A stretch of 64,000 bases of DNA from contig UPYT01000019.1 in NCBI GenBank assembly GCA_900538475.1, positions 1-64,000 of the forward strand, read 5' to 3'. Source of the stretch: an uncultured Clostridium sp. (GTDB taxonomy: Bacteria; Bacillota; Clostridia; Lachnospirales; Lachnospiraceae). How positions within the stretch are numbered: the stretch's first letter is position 1; every line of letters starts with the position of its first letter. The translations under genes and the position numbers were made by a program. Below the pieces are notes generated by a model that did no database searches, was not told where the DNA came from, and saw nothing but the letters and a program-made list of their open reading frames with translations. Of this stretch, positions 7,957 to 16,381 are shown piece after piece.

Positions 7957-8574
7957 TCAGAAAGACCCAAGAGCCTTCTCCAGGGCTTTTTTCAATGTCG
8001 CCGCGCTTCCGTCACGGTGGCAGAAGCCATCCATTCCGCAGTTTCGGGCGCCTTCAATATTCAACGGCTGATCATCAATAAAATAACACTCCTCCGGCCT
8101 CAGCCCAAACCGCTCAAACAGATGAAGGTACATCTCCTTCTGCGGCTTCATGCATTTTACCTCTGCAGAAAACAGCACTCCGTCAAAACAATCAATGGCC
8201 GGAATCACCTGTCGGTAGCAGTCCAGGAGACGGAGAGATGCATTGGAGCAAAGATAAATCCCATAGCCCTTTTCCTTGTACTCTCTCACCACATCGCCTG
8301 CTCCTTCTATGGGCCACATACAATATCTGTGCCAGTTTTCCATACAGAGGGCCGCCGGCTGCCGAAGCCTTTCAGGAAGCCGGGAACACATCTGTGCCAG
8401 AGCCTGTTCCTCAGGAATCACGCCCATATCCAGCTGAACCCATTCGGGAGATACAAACACAGCCGTATGCACCTGCTGCTGATCAGACGGATCCTGCAGG
8501 AAATGCTCGCAGACACGCATTCCGTCATATCCCACAAGAACCTTTCCCATATCAAAAACAATGTTTTTTATCAT
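7957..8574 (-). CDS. HAD-superfamily hydrolase
   Basis: A 205-aa phosphatase-like protein of the YihX/epoxide-hydrolase-like branch of the HAD superfamily. Motif I is VFDMGKVLV, where the nucleophile Asp is followed by MGKV as in YihX relatives; motif II is YLCSNAS; motif III/IV is KPQKEMYLHLFERF and CYFIDDQPLNIEGA. Substrate unknown, probably a small sugar phosphate. The ATG at 8574 (MIKNIVFDMG) is chosen because AGGAGG precedes it; the frame extends 11 codons further upstream. Divergent from the TetR gene. Confidence 0.85.
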   Translation of the reverse strand: MIKNIVFDMGKVLVGYDGMRVCEHFLQDPSDQQQVHTAVFVSPEWVQLDMGVIPEEQALAQMCSRLPERLRQPAALCMENWHRYCMWPIEGAGDVVREYKEKGYGIYLCSNASLRLLDCYRQVIPAIDCFDGVLFSAEVKCMKPQKEMYLHLFERFGLRPEECYFIDDQPLNIEGARNCGMDGFCHRDGSAATLKKALEKALGSF

Positions 8575-8627
8575 CCTGTTCCTCCTGCTATATCGCCTCT
8601 GCATCAAAATCCAAAAGCCATGCTAAG

Positions 8628-8636
8628 ATTGTAGCA
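8628..8636 (-). promoter_or_regulatory. Extended -10 promoter of the HAD gene
   Basis: TGCTACAAT on the minus strand (TACAAT at 8633-8628 with the upstream TG) and only a weak -35. The thrC promoter has the same TATGCTACAAT core. It would start the HAD-M18 transcript. Confidence 0.45.
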
Positions 8637-8679
8637 TATTTACTGACAAAAAGAAACCCACTGAAAAAAGGAAACTGCG

Positions 8680-8708
8680 TTGACTTCTCAACATTCGTAC
8701 TTTATAAT
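8680..8708 (+). promoter_or_regulatory. Sigma-A promoter of the TetR gene with overlapping dyad
   Basis: TTGACT (8680-8685), a 17-bp spacer and TATAAT (8703-8708). An inverted repeat GTTGA-cttc-TCAAC (8679-8692) covers the -35 box and is a plausible autoregulatory operator. Confidence 0.7.
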
Positions 8709-8767
8709 ACAATTATTCGTTAATCAACATTTTTTTATATTTCGTTCATATTTAGATAAGGAGTATT

Positions 8768-9367
8768 ATGCAGGAAAGCAAACAGGATCGCCGCATCCGC
8801 CGGACTCGCAGACTTTTGAAAGAAAGTCTTATCCAACTGATGCAGGAAAAAGAATTTATGAATATTTCTGTCCGGGAAGTGACAGAGAGAGCCGATTTAA
8901 ACAGAGGAACCTTTTATCTCCACTATCAGGACACCCGCCATCTTCTGCAGGATATTGAAAATGAAACCCTGCTGGAGTTTCAGCAAATGCTGGATCAGTA
9001 CCGGGAAGCGCCTCAGAAGCGCTCTCTCATGCCCATGCTGAATCCCCTGATTGATTATGTCAGCGAGAATGCCGGCATTTGCCGGGTCCTTTTCGAAAAC
9101 AGTGCTGCTATTGATTTTCTCAGCCGCCTTCGCCAGGGAATCCACGAAAACGGCCAGGAAATCATTCAGGAGCTTTTTCCTGATACAGAAGGCGCAGTTG
9201 TAGATTATTTTTTTGAATTTATTACCTGCGGGCTCATTGGCCTGATGAAGCATTGGCTGGACTCCGGTCAGGCTCTTCCCAGGGAACAGCTGGCTGAAAT
9301 TGCCGATCAGGCAGTTCTGGGCACTGCCCTTCAGCTTCTGAAAAAGGACAGTTCCGCTGCCAGTTAA
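8768..9367 (+). CDS. TetR/AcrR-family transcriptional regulator
   Basis: A 199-aa repressor-type protein. Residues about 10-55 form the TetR helix-turn-helix (RRIRRTRRLLKESLIQLM, VREVTERADLNRGTFYLHY); the C-terminal part fits the TetR_C_7/DhaS-like ligand domain of Firmicutes (DYFFEFITCGLIGLMKHWL). The ATG at 8768 has AAGGAG 5 nt upstream. It is divergent from the HAD gene and convergent with the acyltransferase gene; its target may be itself or genes elsewhere. It ends in a terminator hairpin that overlaps its last codons. Confidence 0.88.
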   Translation: MQESKQDRRIRRTRRLLKESLIQLMQEKEFMNISVREVTERADLNRGTFYLHYQDTRHLLQDIENETLLEFQQMLDQYREAPQKRSLMPMLNPLIDYVSENAGICRVLFENSAAIDFLSRLRQGIHENGQEIIQELFPDTEGAVVDYFFEFITCGLIGLMKHWLDSGQALPREQLAEIADQAVLGTALQLLKKDSSAAS

Positions 9368-9381
9368 AGCTGTCCTTTTTT
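9341..9381 (+). terminator. Bidirectional terminator between TetR and acyltransferase genes
   Basis: Arms AAAAAGGACAG (9341-9351) and CTGTCCTTTTTT (9370-9381). It overlaps the TetR stop codon and is A/T-tailed on both sides, so it can serve both convergent genes. Confidence 0.85.
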
Positions 9382-9389
9382 CCGCAGCT

Positions 9390-10424
9390 CTATCGAAAGC
9401 CGTTCAGCAGTTTCCAGCATGAGGGCAGATACCGGCGCAGCCACTTCCCTACCAAATAGCTGATCGCCAGCACCAGAACCGGCATAACCAGAAACAGCGC
9501 AAACGGCTCCCATTTAACCGGATTCCAGAGCCGGGCCGCTGTTTTATTGATCAGACGCACAAGCGCAAAATGCGTAGAATAAAGAAAAAAGCTGTAATTC
9601 ATAAAATCCCTTGGCTTTGGAAGTCTTTCTCCCGGCAGTATCAGCCACAGACCGGCTACCGCCAGCAGACGGCACAGAACAAAGCCCGGAATGATCGCCC
9701 GAGACAGCCCCCAGAAATACGCCCAGCCAGAAAAGAGCACAAAAGCTGCCCCGACAAAAGCCCTGCAGGGGCTCCAGGACGCCTCTGGACTCCAGATCCT
9801 TTTGTTTTTTACCATAGCCAGGGAAGCTGCTGTCCCATAATAAATCAAAGCATCCACATTGACTGCCGGAAGCTGGATGTCCTTCCACGCCATCCACCAC
9901 AACACCGCCATAAGTCCGATTCTTGTCTGCCATCTTTTCAGAAGCGGGTAAAGCACAGGGGCCAGAAGTGTCAGAGCAATCAGCTGATAAAGATACCAGA
10001 ACACATAATTATAAGTATAATTGATCACTGCATCTATGGCAGCTCCCAGAGTAAAGGGTATCATTCCCTTTCCTACTACATCTGTCACCCAGGGAAGACG
10101 GCTTCCAATCACATATCCTATATAATACAGAAAATTCCACAAAATAAACGGCACAAGAAGACTGCGAATCCTACGGTTCCATTTGCCCCACAGCATTTCC
10201 CAGCGAAAGCCCCGGTAAAACAGATACCCGGAAATCATAAAAAACCCCGGTACTGCAACCTGCCCCAGAAAATCTCCTATCAGATGCTCTGCCCAGTACA
10301 CGTCTGCCGCATCCTCTGACCATCCCAGAAACAGCTCCGCATTATAAGAATGAACCCATACTACAAGAAGGCTGAACAAAAATGTGAACCAAATCACCTT
10401 TTTTCGGAACTCTGATTCTATCAC
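9390..10424 (-). CDS. Acyltransferase 3 family membrane protein
   Basis: A 344-aa integral membrane protein with about ten hydrophobic segments, of the acyltransferase 3 (OafA/YrhL-like) family that O-acylates exported glycans or lipids. The family features HSYNAELFLGW, VPGFFMISGYLFYRGF and FLLYSTHF-type C-terminal segments are present. The start is GTG at 10424 with GGGAGG 8 nt upstream. The acceptor is unknown; surface polysaccharide is a reasonable guess because the locus at 19-46 kb makes one. It stands alone between a TetR gene (convergent) and MITE copy 2. Confidence 0.8.
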   Translation of the reverse strand: MIESEFRKKVIWFTFLFSLLVVWVHSYNAELFLGWSEDAADVYWAEHLIGDFLGQVAVPGFFMISGYLFYRGFRWEMLWGKWNRRIRSLLVPFILWNFLYYIGYVIGSRLPWVTDVVGKGMIPFTLGAAIDAVINYTYNYVFWYLYQLIALTLLAPVLYPLLKRWQTRIGLMAVLWWMAWKDIQLPAVNVDALIYYGTAASLAMVKNKRIWSPEASWSPCRAFVGAAFVLFSGWAYFWGLSRAIIPGFVLCRLLAVAGLWLILPGERLPKPRDFMNYSFFLYSTHFALVRLINKTAARLWNPVKWEPFALFLVMPVLVLAISYLVGKWLRRYLPSCWKLLNGFR

Positions 10425-10471
10425 CGCGTCCGCCTCCCTCCCATGAACTGTTACTTTTTATTATTTCCACT

Positions 10472-10624
10472 GTAACTGTTCAAGACGGGGCATCTTCTTG
10501 TCCGGCAAAGCCAAACAAGAAGCATCGGAGATTCCTCTCATGTGAGAACTGGCAGGAAAATCCCTTTACAAGCGAGCTTGACAAGAATTTTTCTGCCAGT
10601 TCTCCCGCCGTCCTGAATAGTTAC
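10472..10624. mobile_element. IS66-type MITE, copy 2 (inverted)
   Basis: A 153-bp copy in the opposite orientation to copy 1. Ends are GTAACTGTTCAAGACGG and CCGTCCTGAATAGTTAC, with the same three internal hairpins (CTTCTTG arm, CATCGGAG-type arm partly decayed, and AGAACTGGCAG arms). No matching target duplication is visible, so the flanks have drifted or it arose by recombination. It lies between the acyltransferase start and the 3' end of larE. Confidence 0.8.
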
Positions 10625-10718
10625 CATCTATTTTATCATGAGGCGAAAGGATTGTGAACTCCCATTCTCAAAAGCTGGAAAAATCAGAAACGGTTCAGCC
10701 AAGGCTCTTCTTGCCCAC

Positions 10719-11597
10719 TTACAACACAGCAGAGCTGTCGGGTGTCTGCTTTTCTATAAACAAATCCATACTTCCAGAACGGAAACCCTCCAAATCCAGA
10801 GTCACATAAGGAAAGCCCAGTTCCTTTAACCGGCGAATCACCAACTCCCGTTTTATCAGCATCTGCTCCAGACATTCCGGATCCAGCTCTATGCGGGCTA
10901 CATTTCCGTGAAGACGAAGCCGGACATTGCCGGAAAACAATTCCCGCAAAAAGGCCTCTCCCTCTCCAATCCGGGTAAGAATCTCATAGTTTAATTCCAT
11001 TCCGTAAGGAATTCTGGTAGCCATACAGGGCGTGGAGGGCCTGGAGGCCACAGAAATTCCGTATAGGGACGCCAGAGCCTTTACCTCTGCCTTTGTTATG
11101 TGAAGCTCTGCCAGAGGACTGATAATTCCCAGTTCACCAAGAGCCTGAATCCCCGGCCGATACACATGCATATCATCTTCATTGGTTCCGTCCAGAATAC
11201 AGGAGCTTTTCTTTTCCTCTGCAAATTCCTTTAAGCTGGAAAACAGCCTTCGCTTACACAGATAGCATCTGTTTTTCGGATTCATCCGTATATCCACCTG
11301 TTCCAGCTCGTCAATCGAAATCACCTGGTGAATTCCGCCCAGCTCTTTTGCCACCTGACCTGCAATTTCCAGATCACAGGCCGGATGAAGGCGGCTGTCA
11401 AAGGTTACGGCATAAACCTTTTTTCCTGTTTCTGCCACAGCATCTACTGCCGCCTTCAAAAGAAGGCTGGAATCTACTCCTCCGGAAAAGGCCAGACAGA
11501 TATCTCCGGCAGCCAGCTCTCTCATTCTCTTTTCCAGGCGGGCTTTCTGCTCTGATATTTGATTCTGCATTATGTTCTCTTGTTGTTCCCTCATCAT
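10719..11597 (-). CDS. larE: NPN cofactor sulfur transferase LarE
   Basis: A 292-aa PP-loop enzyme that activates and thiolates the pyridinium-biscarboxylate mononucleotide, giving the dithiolated precursor of the nickel-pincer nucleotide. The PP-loop SGGVDS is at residues 38-43 and the TRIPYGMEL segment follows the active-site cysteine. Three cysteines stand at C111, C114 (RCYLCK) and C191 (STPCMATR); L. plantarum LarE has a single sacrificial cysteine, whereas three-cysteine members are reported to hold a [4Fe-4S] cluster. Last gene of the nik-lar operon, after a GA-rich spacer of 121 bp. No clear terminator follows. Confidence 0.92.
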   Translation of the reverse strand: MMREQQENIMQNQISEQKARLEKRMRELAAGDICLAFSGGVDSSLLLKAAVDAVAETGKKVYAVTFDSRLHPACDLEIAGQVAKELGGIHQVISIDELEQVDIRMNPKNRCYLCKRRLFSSLKEFAEEKKSSCILDGTNEDDMHVYRPGIQALGELGIISPLAELHITKAEVKALASLYGISVASRPSTPCMATRIPYGMELNYEILTRIGEGEAFLRELFSGNVRLRLHGNVARIELDPECLEQMLIKRELVIRRLKELGFPYVTLDLEGFRSGSMDLFIEKQTPDSSAVL

Positions 11598-11723
11598 TTC
11601 TGCCCTTTCTCCGTATCGTTCTTTTCCGTTACCCTTTTTCCTGCTGCTTCTTTTTGGGATTCTTTTCGGTTATCCCTTTTCCGGCTGTTCTTTATTGCGT
11701 CTTTCCGGCTGTCCTCTTTCCGA

Positions 11724-13061
11724 TCATTCTTCTTCCTGGCTATTTTGTTTTCTTGCCGCCTGCTCTGCTTCTCCATACACTCTTCGGTAATTCTGTCCCG
11801 TTTCCTGGCATACTGCTTTTACACTTTCATACTCCGGATAGCAATAGGTATTTCCCTTGTGGGTACAGAGTTTTACTTCTACTGGTCCAAATTTTGTATC
11901 CACTGTGGTTTTTCTCCGCTCCAGAACAGTCCGTTCTACTGGACTGCGTCGAATTCCTATGGTTGTGGTGTTGGCAAAAATAAGCTCCTCCAGCTGCTCC
12001 CGTCTCTGGCTGTCACACAGTACAGACAGCATATATGCCGGACGGTTCTTTTTCATATAAATCGGCGTATACCATACATCTGCCGCTCCTGCCTCAAACA
12101 GAAGTTCCATCACAAAGCCCAGCATTTCCCCTGTACAGTCGTCCAGATTTGTTTCCAGCACCCACATTCCGGACGGCTTCTCTATCAATCTCGGCTCAGG
12201 TGTCTCCTCTTCTTCCAAAAGCATAGCACGCAGAACATTTGCCTGACGAAACTCCTTATTGCCTGCTCCCATTCCTGTTTTGCGGATTCTGCAGCCAGTT
12301 GGAAGCTTCTTTCCTGTTGACAGGGCTGCTGCAATGGCAGCTCCCGTTGGCGTTACCATCTCACCGTCATTTTCCGTAAAACGAAACTCCAGATCATATG
12401 CCGCTGCAATATTGGCCGTAGCCGGTACCGGTACTGGAATTACTCCATGCTGGCAGCGTACATATCCGCGGCCTTCTGCCAGCGGAGATACAACAACCTC
12501 ATCTACTCCCAGATTATCTACACAGACAGCAGTGCTGACAATATCGATAATGGAGTCAATTGCACCCACCTCATGAAAATGCACCTGTTCAATGGGAAGG
12601 CCGTGAGCCTTAGACTCTGCCTCCGCAACAATCAGAAACATTTTTCTGGCCAGATTTTTTACATGTTCATTGGTATCCAGTCGATCAATAATGGCATAGA
12701 CATCATGCAGATTGCGATGTTCATGACCGTGCGTATGAGCATGGCTGTGCTCGTGGGCATGACTGTGTGTATGATCGTGAACGTGCTCATGATCGTGGCT
12801 GTGCTCATGATCGTGGCTGTGCTCATGATCGTGGTCATGTTCATGATCATGGCTGTGTTCGTGCTCCAGATGCACATCAAAGTCAAAGGCATCCAGTCCG
12901 CAGGTCACTTTTCTTCCAAAGTGCAGATGATATCCATTCACCTTCATACTGTCAAGCACCCGTTCCAGCTCTTTCTGATCCGCCCCCAGATCCAGCAAAG
13001 CTCCTACCGTCATATCGCCGCTGATTCCTGAATTACATTCCAGATAAAGTATTTTTTTCAT
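11724..13061 (-). CDS. larC: NPN cofactor nickel insertase LarC (uninterrupted, His-rich)
   Basis: A 445-aa cyclometallase that inserts nickel into the dithiolated precursor, forming Ni-C and Ni-S bonds. The N-terminus LECNSGISGDMTVGALLDLG and the VEQVHFHEVGAIDSIIDI-type segment fit LarC. Residues 67-115 alternate His with Asp/Glu/Ser, giving 25 histidines, a likely nickel store. In L. plantarum larC is split and joined by programmed frameshifting; here one frame covers both halves. ATG at 13061, two bases after larB. Confidence 0.93.
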   Translation of the reverse strand: MKKILYLECNSGISGDMTVGALLDLGADQKELERVLDSMKVNGYHLHFGRKVTCGLDAFDFDVHLEHEHSHDHEHDHDHEHSHDHEHSHDHEHVHDHTHSHAHEHSHAHTHGHEHRNLHDVYAIIDRLDTNEHVKNLARKMFLIVAEAESKAHGLPIEQVHFHEVGAIDSIIDIVSTAVCVDNLGVDEVVVSPLAEGRGYVRCQHGVIPVPVPATANIAAAYDLEFRFTENDGEMVTPTGAAIAAALSTGKKLPTGCRIRKTGMGAGNKEFRQANVLRAMLLEEEETPEPRLIEKPSGMWVLETNLDDCTGEMLGFVMELLFEAGAADVWYTPIYMKKNRPAYMLSVLCDSQRREQLEELIFANTTTIGIRRSPVERTVLERRKTTVDTKFGPVEVKLCTHKGNTYCYPEYESVKAVCQETGQNYRRVYGEAEQAARKQNSQEEE

Positions 13062-13063
13062 TT

Positions 13064-13807
13064 TTATCTCACCGCCAGTCTGTTTATTTGTGTCGCCAGG
13101 TATCCGGCGCCATATCCATTATCTATGTTTACTACAGAAATTCCATTTGCACAGGAATTAATCATAGTCAAAAGAGCGGACAGCCCATGAAAGCTTGCCC
13201 CATATCCTACAGATGTGGGAACTGCTATCACAGGGCAGTCTGCCAGTCCTGCAATCACCGTCCCCAAAGCGCCCTCCATTCCAGCTGCTGCAATAATGCA
13301 GTTGGCCTGTTCCAGTCTGTGGCGCTGCGCAAGAAGCCGATGAATCCCTGCCACTCCTACATCATAAATCCGATCTACCCGACATCCGAAATACTCAGCT
13401 GTCTGAGCTGCCTCTTCTGCTACCGGAATGTCAGCCGTTCCCCCAGTACAGACAGCAATCAGTCCCTGCTTCTGCTTTTCTTTTTTCTCTGCCTTTAAAA
13501 TTCTGGAAATCGGATCATAAACCACCTCTGGAAGGATCCTGTGAACCAGCTCATACTGCTCTGGTGTTGCCCTGGTTCCCAGTACCTCTCCGTCCCGTTC
13601 CCACAGCTTCCGAAATATTTCCGCCAGATAAGCATCTGGCTTGCCCTGACAAAATACTGTTTCCCCAAAGCCGGAACGCAGCTTCCTGTGATGATCCAGC
13701 TTCGCATAGCCCAGCTCCTCATAAGGCAGATCTTTCAGCAGGCGCTCTGCCTCATCTATTGTTATCTGTCCGTTTTTTACCTGCAAAAGCAATGCTCCTA
13801 CATCCAT
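13064..13807 (-). CDS. larB: NPN cofactor carboxylase/hydrolase LarB
   Basis: A 247-aa enzyme of the AIR-carboxylase (PurE-like) fold that carboxylates nicotinic acid adenine dinucleotide and releases AMP, the first step of NPN synthesis. Family signs are the N-terminal helical part (LDHHRKLRSGFGETVFC), then VCTGGTADIPVAEEAA, CIIAAAGMEGALGTVIAGL and CPVIAVPTSVGYGAS, which form the PurE-like core. Length is typical. Its ATG directly abuts the nikE stop, so translation is coupled across the transporter-cofactor junction. Confidence 0.93.
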   Translation of the reverse strand: MDVGALLLQVKNGQITIDEAERLLKDLPYEELGYAKLDHHRKLRSGFGETVFCQGKPDAYLAEIFRKLWERDGEVLGTRATPEQYELVHRILPEVVYDPISRILKAEKKEKQKQGLIAVCTGGTADIPVAEEAAQTAEYFGCRVDRIYDVGVAGIHRLLAQRHRLEQANCIIAAAGMEGALGTVIAGLADCPVIAVPTSVGYGASFHGLSALLTMINSCANGISVVNIDNGYGAGYLATQINRLAVR

Positions 13808-14419
13808 TTATCCTTCCTCCCATAGGTTTATGATTCTGCTGCACAGTCGTTCCAGTAAAGGTTCCGAATGACTTACAACCAGCAGACCGATTTCCCTCTC
13901 TGAAACCTCTTTTATCAAAAAATTCCATATCTGGCTCTGGGTAATCAGATCCAGCATCGTACTGATTTCATCTGCCAGAAGAAATTTCGTTTTTTCTCCC
14001 AGGGCCCGGGCAATGCAGAATCGCTGCAGCTCTCCGCCGGACAATTCTGCCGGATATCGGTTCAGCCAATCCCGTTCAATTCCAAGTCCCTCCACAATCC
14101 GTTCCGGAATCCGATCCCCTTCACAAAGAACCTCTCTCATTTTCAGCCGGGGATTCACAGACAGCTCCGGATGCTGCCAGATCATCTGCACCGGGCAGTA
14201 GCCCTGAAAGGTTTCCAACGGCCTGCCGTCTAAAAACACACTTCCCTGGTCCGGTCTCTGATATCCTGCCAGAATCTTACAAAAGGTGGTCTTTCCAAAA
14301 CCGCTGGGAGCAATCAGCCCCACTCGCTCCTTACTGTCAATTTCCAGACTCACATTATTTAAAATTTCCCGGTTTCCCTTTTGATACCGGAAAGAAATAC
14401 CGCTGGCCTCCAGCTTCAT
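13808..14419 (-). CDS. nikE: Nickel/peptide ABC transporter ATPase (NikE type)
   Basis: A 203-aa nucleotide-binding subunit, shorter than usual NikE/OppF (about 260-320) because the C-terminal oligopeptide domain is missing. Walker A is APSGFGKT (residues about 35-42), the signature is LSGGELQR, and Walker B is FLLADEIS followed by the LVVSHSE switch. It pairs with NikD to power import. ATG at 14419 with AAGGAG; 103 bp of purine-rich spacer separates it from nikD. The nickel assignment rests on the lar genes that follow it. Confidence 0.82.
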   Translation of the reverse strand: MKLEASGISFRYQKGNREILNNVSLEIDSKERVGLIAPSGFGKTTFCKILAGYQRPDQGSVFLDGRPLETFQGYCPVQMIWQHPELSVNPRLKMREVLCEGDRIPERIVEGLGIERDWLNRYPAELSGGELQRFCIARALGEKTKFLLADEISTMLDLITQSQIWNFLIKEVSEREIGLLVVSHSEPLLERLCSRIINLWEEG

Positions 14420-14522
14420 ACTCTGTCTCCTTTTCCCTGTTCGCCATTCTCTTCTGCTCTTTTCTTCAGCCTTCCTGTTTCCCCCTCTTTTTTCTGCTCC
14501 GCCCTTCTGGTTTTATCTTCCT

Positions 14523-15482
14523 TTACTGAGCCCTCCTACACCGTACCTTTCCCTTCCTCAGGTTTCGGTAAGGCACCTCCTGTCTGCAGGCTTCCTCAAA
14601 CCAGGGGCATCTGGGACCATAGGGACAGCCCTCCGGCATAGCTTCCACATAGGGCTGAGTTCCTGGAGAAGCAGAAAATCCATGATCTGGCATAGCCCGA
14701 TAAAGTGCCTTGCTGTAAGGGTGACGCAAACATTCCTCTGACGAAAAATCTCCGGCTGTCGCCTCCTCCAGATTCGTTCCCGCATAAAATACTACAATCC
14801 GATCTGCTGTCTCTGCCGCCAGCTCCAGATCATGAGTAATCACCAGCACTCCGGCTCCCCCATCGGCAATTTCCCGAAAATGTCCCATAACCCGCCGCGC
14901 TGCATCCATATGGAGCCCTGGTGTCGGCTCATCTGCAATCACCAGCCGCGGTTCCTCCTGCACAGCTGTGGCAATGAGAACGCGCCGCGTCATTCCTCCG
15001 GACAGTTCAAAGGGATATCTCTCCTCTGTCTCTGGCCCCAGACCGTACCGTCCCAGCACACGACGACATTTTTCACGGCTTTCTGAATCTCTTTTCCCCT
15101 TTCTCACCTGCTCTCCCGCCCTCATCAGAGGATCCAGGTAAGACACACTCTGGGGAACCAGCACAATCTCCCTGCCCCTCAGCTTTTTCAAACGCTTTTC
15201 CGTCAGCGCCTCTCCCCTATAACGAATATCGCCCTTCCAGCTTCCATTGTAAGGCAAAAGCCCCATGACCGCATGAGCCAGGAGACTTTTTCCGGAACCG
15301 CTGGAACCAACCACAGCTACCATTTCTCCAGAATGAACACTCAGACTTAAATCCCGGATCGGCACGATGTTTTTTTGACGCCAGCCCCGTTCATACTGAA
15401 GAAAGGAAACCTCCAGATGTTCCACCTCCAGCAGAGGACTGCTCCCTGCCTTCTCCATGTCATTTTCCCTGTTTTCCATCAT
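14523..15482 (-). CDS. nikD: Nickel/peptide ABC transporter ATPase (NikD type)
   Basis: A 319-aa ATPase of the Dpp/Opp/Nik class. Walker A GSSGSGKS (near residue 57), signature LSGGMTRR, Walker B LVIADEPT and H-loop VITHDLEL are intact. The C-terminus has the oligopeptide/dipeptide-type cysteine motif (CPYGPRCPWFEEAC). ATG ATG start at 15482/15479 with GGAGG upstream. It would form the ATPase dimer with NikE. Spacing to nikC is 27 bp. Confidence 0.82.
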   Translation of the reverse strand: MMENRENDMEKAGSSPLLEVEHLEVSFLQYERGWRQKNIVPIRDLSLSVHSGEMVAVVGSSGSGKSLLAHAVMGLLPYNGSWKGDIRYRGEALTEKRLKKLRGREIVLVPQSVSYLDPLMRAGEQVRKGKRDSESREKCRRVLGRYGLGPETEERYPFELSGGMTRRVLIATAVQEEPRLVIADEPTPGLHMDAARRVMGHFREIADGGAGVLVITHDLELAAETADRIVVFYAGTNLEEATAGDFSSEECLRHPYSKALYRAMPDHGFSASPGTQPYVEAMPEGCPYGPRCPWFEEACRQEVPYRNLRKGKVRCRRAQ

Positions 15483-15509
15483 TTTCCTTCCTCCCTTCTC
15501 ATCACTCCG

Positions 15510-16358
15510 TTACTTCTGCGCCTGTCCCGGATCCAGCAGACCAGATACTGCCTGCCCCACTGCATGAAACATCAGAACCACTGCCACAAGCAAAAGCCCC
15601 GGAAACAGCGCCAGCCACCAGCGTCCCATAGACAGATATTTCATGCTTTCCGAGAGAATCACGCCGATTGCCGGCTGTTCTGGAGGAAGACCAAAGCCCA
15701 GAAAGGTAATGCTGGCTTCGTGAAGAATGGCGTGAGGAAATAAAAGTACCGTTCCCACCAGCATCTGTGGAATCAGGTGGGGCATCAAATGCTTTCCGGC
15801 CAGATACCAAGGTCCCTTTCCCAGCCTGCGGGCAATCTGTACATACTGGCTGGAAACAACCTGCAGAGCCTCTGCCCGCAGAAGACGGGCAAGGGAGGTC
15901 CAGTGCGTCAGAGAAATTCCAATAATGACACCGCGAAAGCCTTTTCCGGCTCCATAAGAAATCAGCACCAGCAAAAGAATATGAGGAATTCCCAGAACCA
16001 GATCAATCAGTCCGCCAATCACGCTGTCTGCTGCCTTTCCAAGAACCGCTGCACCCAGTCCCAGGGCCAGGGCTATAAGCGAGCTGATTCCCGCCGTTAC
16101 CGCCCCGAGGCGGATACTTAAAGACAGGCCTGCTATTGTTCTTACAAACATATCCCGCCCCATCCAGTCTGTCCCAAAGGGATATTGAAGGCAGGGAGCC
16201 AGATTTTTTCTGGAAAAATCCACTGCCAGAGCTTCCTCCTGCCAACACCAGCCCCCCAGGGCTATGCCCCCCAAAAGCAGCAGACAAACTGCAGACAGGA
16301 TCATCATAAGCTGCCTCCGGTTTCCTGATAATACACTGCTTTTTTTCGTTTTCTTCAT
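15510..16358 (-). CDS. nikC: Nickel/peptide ABC transporter permease (NikC type)
   Basis: A 282-aa inner-membrane permease of the DppC/NikC class: an N-terminal anchor helix, the periplasm-facing PFGTDWMGRDMFVRTIAG segment that marks this subfamily, about five more transmembrane helices and the EAA-type loop (EALQVVSSQYVQIARRLG) contacting the ATPases. ATG at 16358 with AAGGAAGG upstream. 23 bp from nikB. Substrate inferred as Ni2+ or a Ni-chelate from operon context; peptide transport cannot be excluded by sequence alone. Confidence 0.82.
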   Translation of the reverse strand: MKKTKKSSVLSGNRRQLMMILSAVCLLLLGGIALGGWCWQEEALAVDFSRKNLAPCLQYPFGTDWMGRDMFVRTIAGLSLSIRLGAVTAGISSLIALALGLGAAVLGKAADSVIGGLIDLVLGIPHILLLVLISYGAGKGFRGVIIGISLTHWTSLARLLRAEALQVVSSQYVQIARRLGKGPWYLAGKHLMPHLIPQMLVGTVLLFPHAILHEASITFLGFGLPPEQPAIGVILSESMKYLSMGRWWLALFPGLLLVAVVLMFHAVGQAVSGLLDPGQAQK

Positions 16359-16381
16359 GTCCTTCCTTCCCCGCTGCCTCT

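Noticed and set aside
11594-11776. 60-codon Lys/Arg-rich frame between larC and larE
   Set aside because: It overlaps larC, lacks a ribosome site and reflects GA-rich composition.
12659-12892. Met/Thr-rich minus-strand frame inside larC
   Set aside because: It is an out-of-frame reading of the His-codon repeat; larC explains the region fully.
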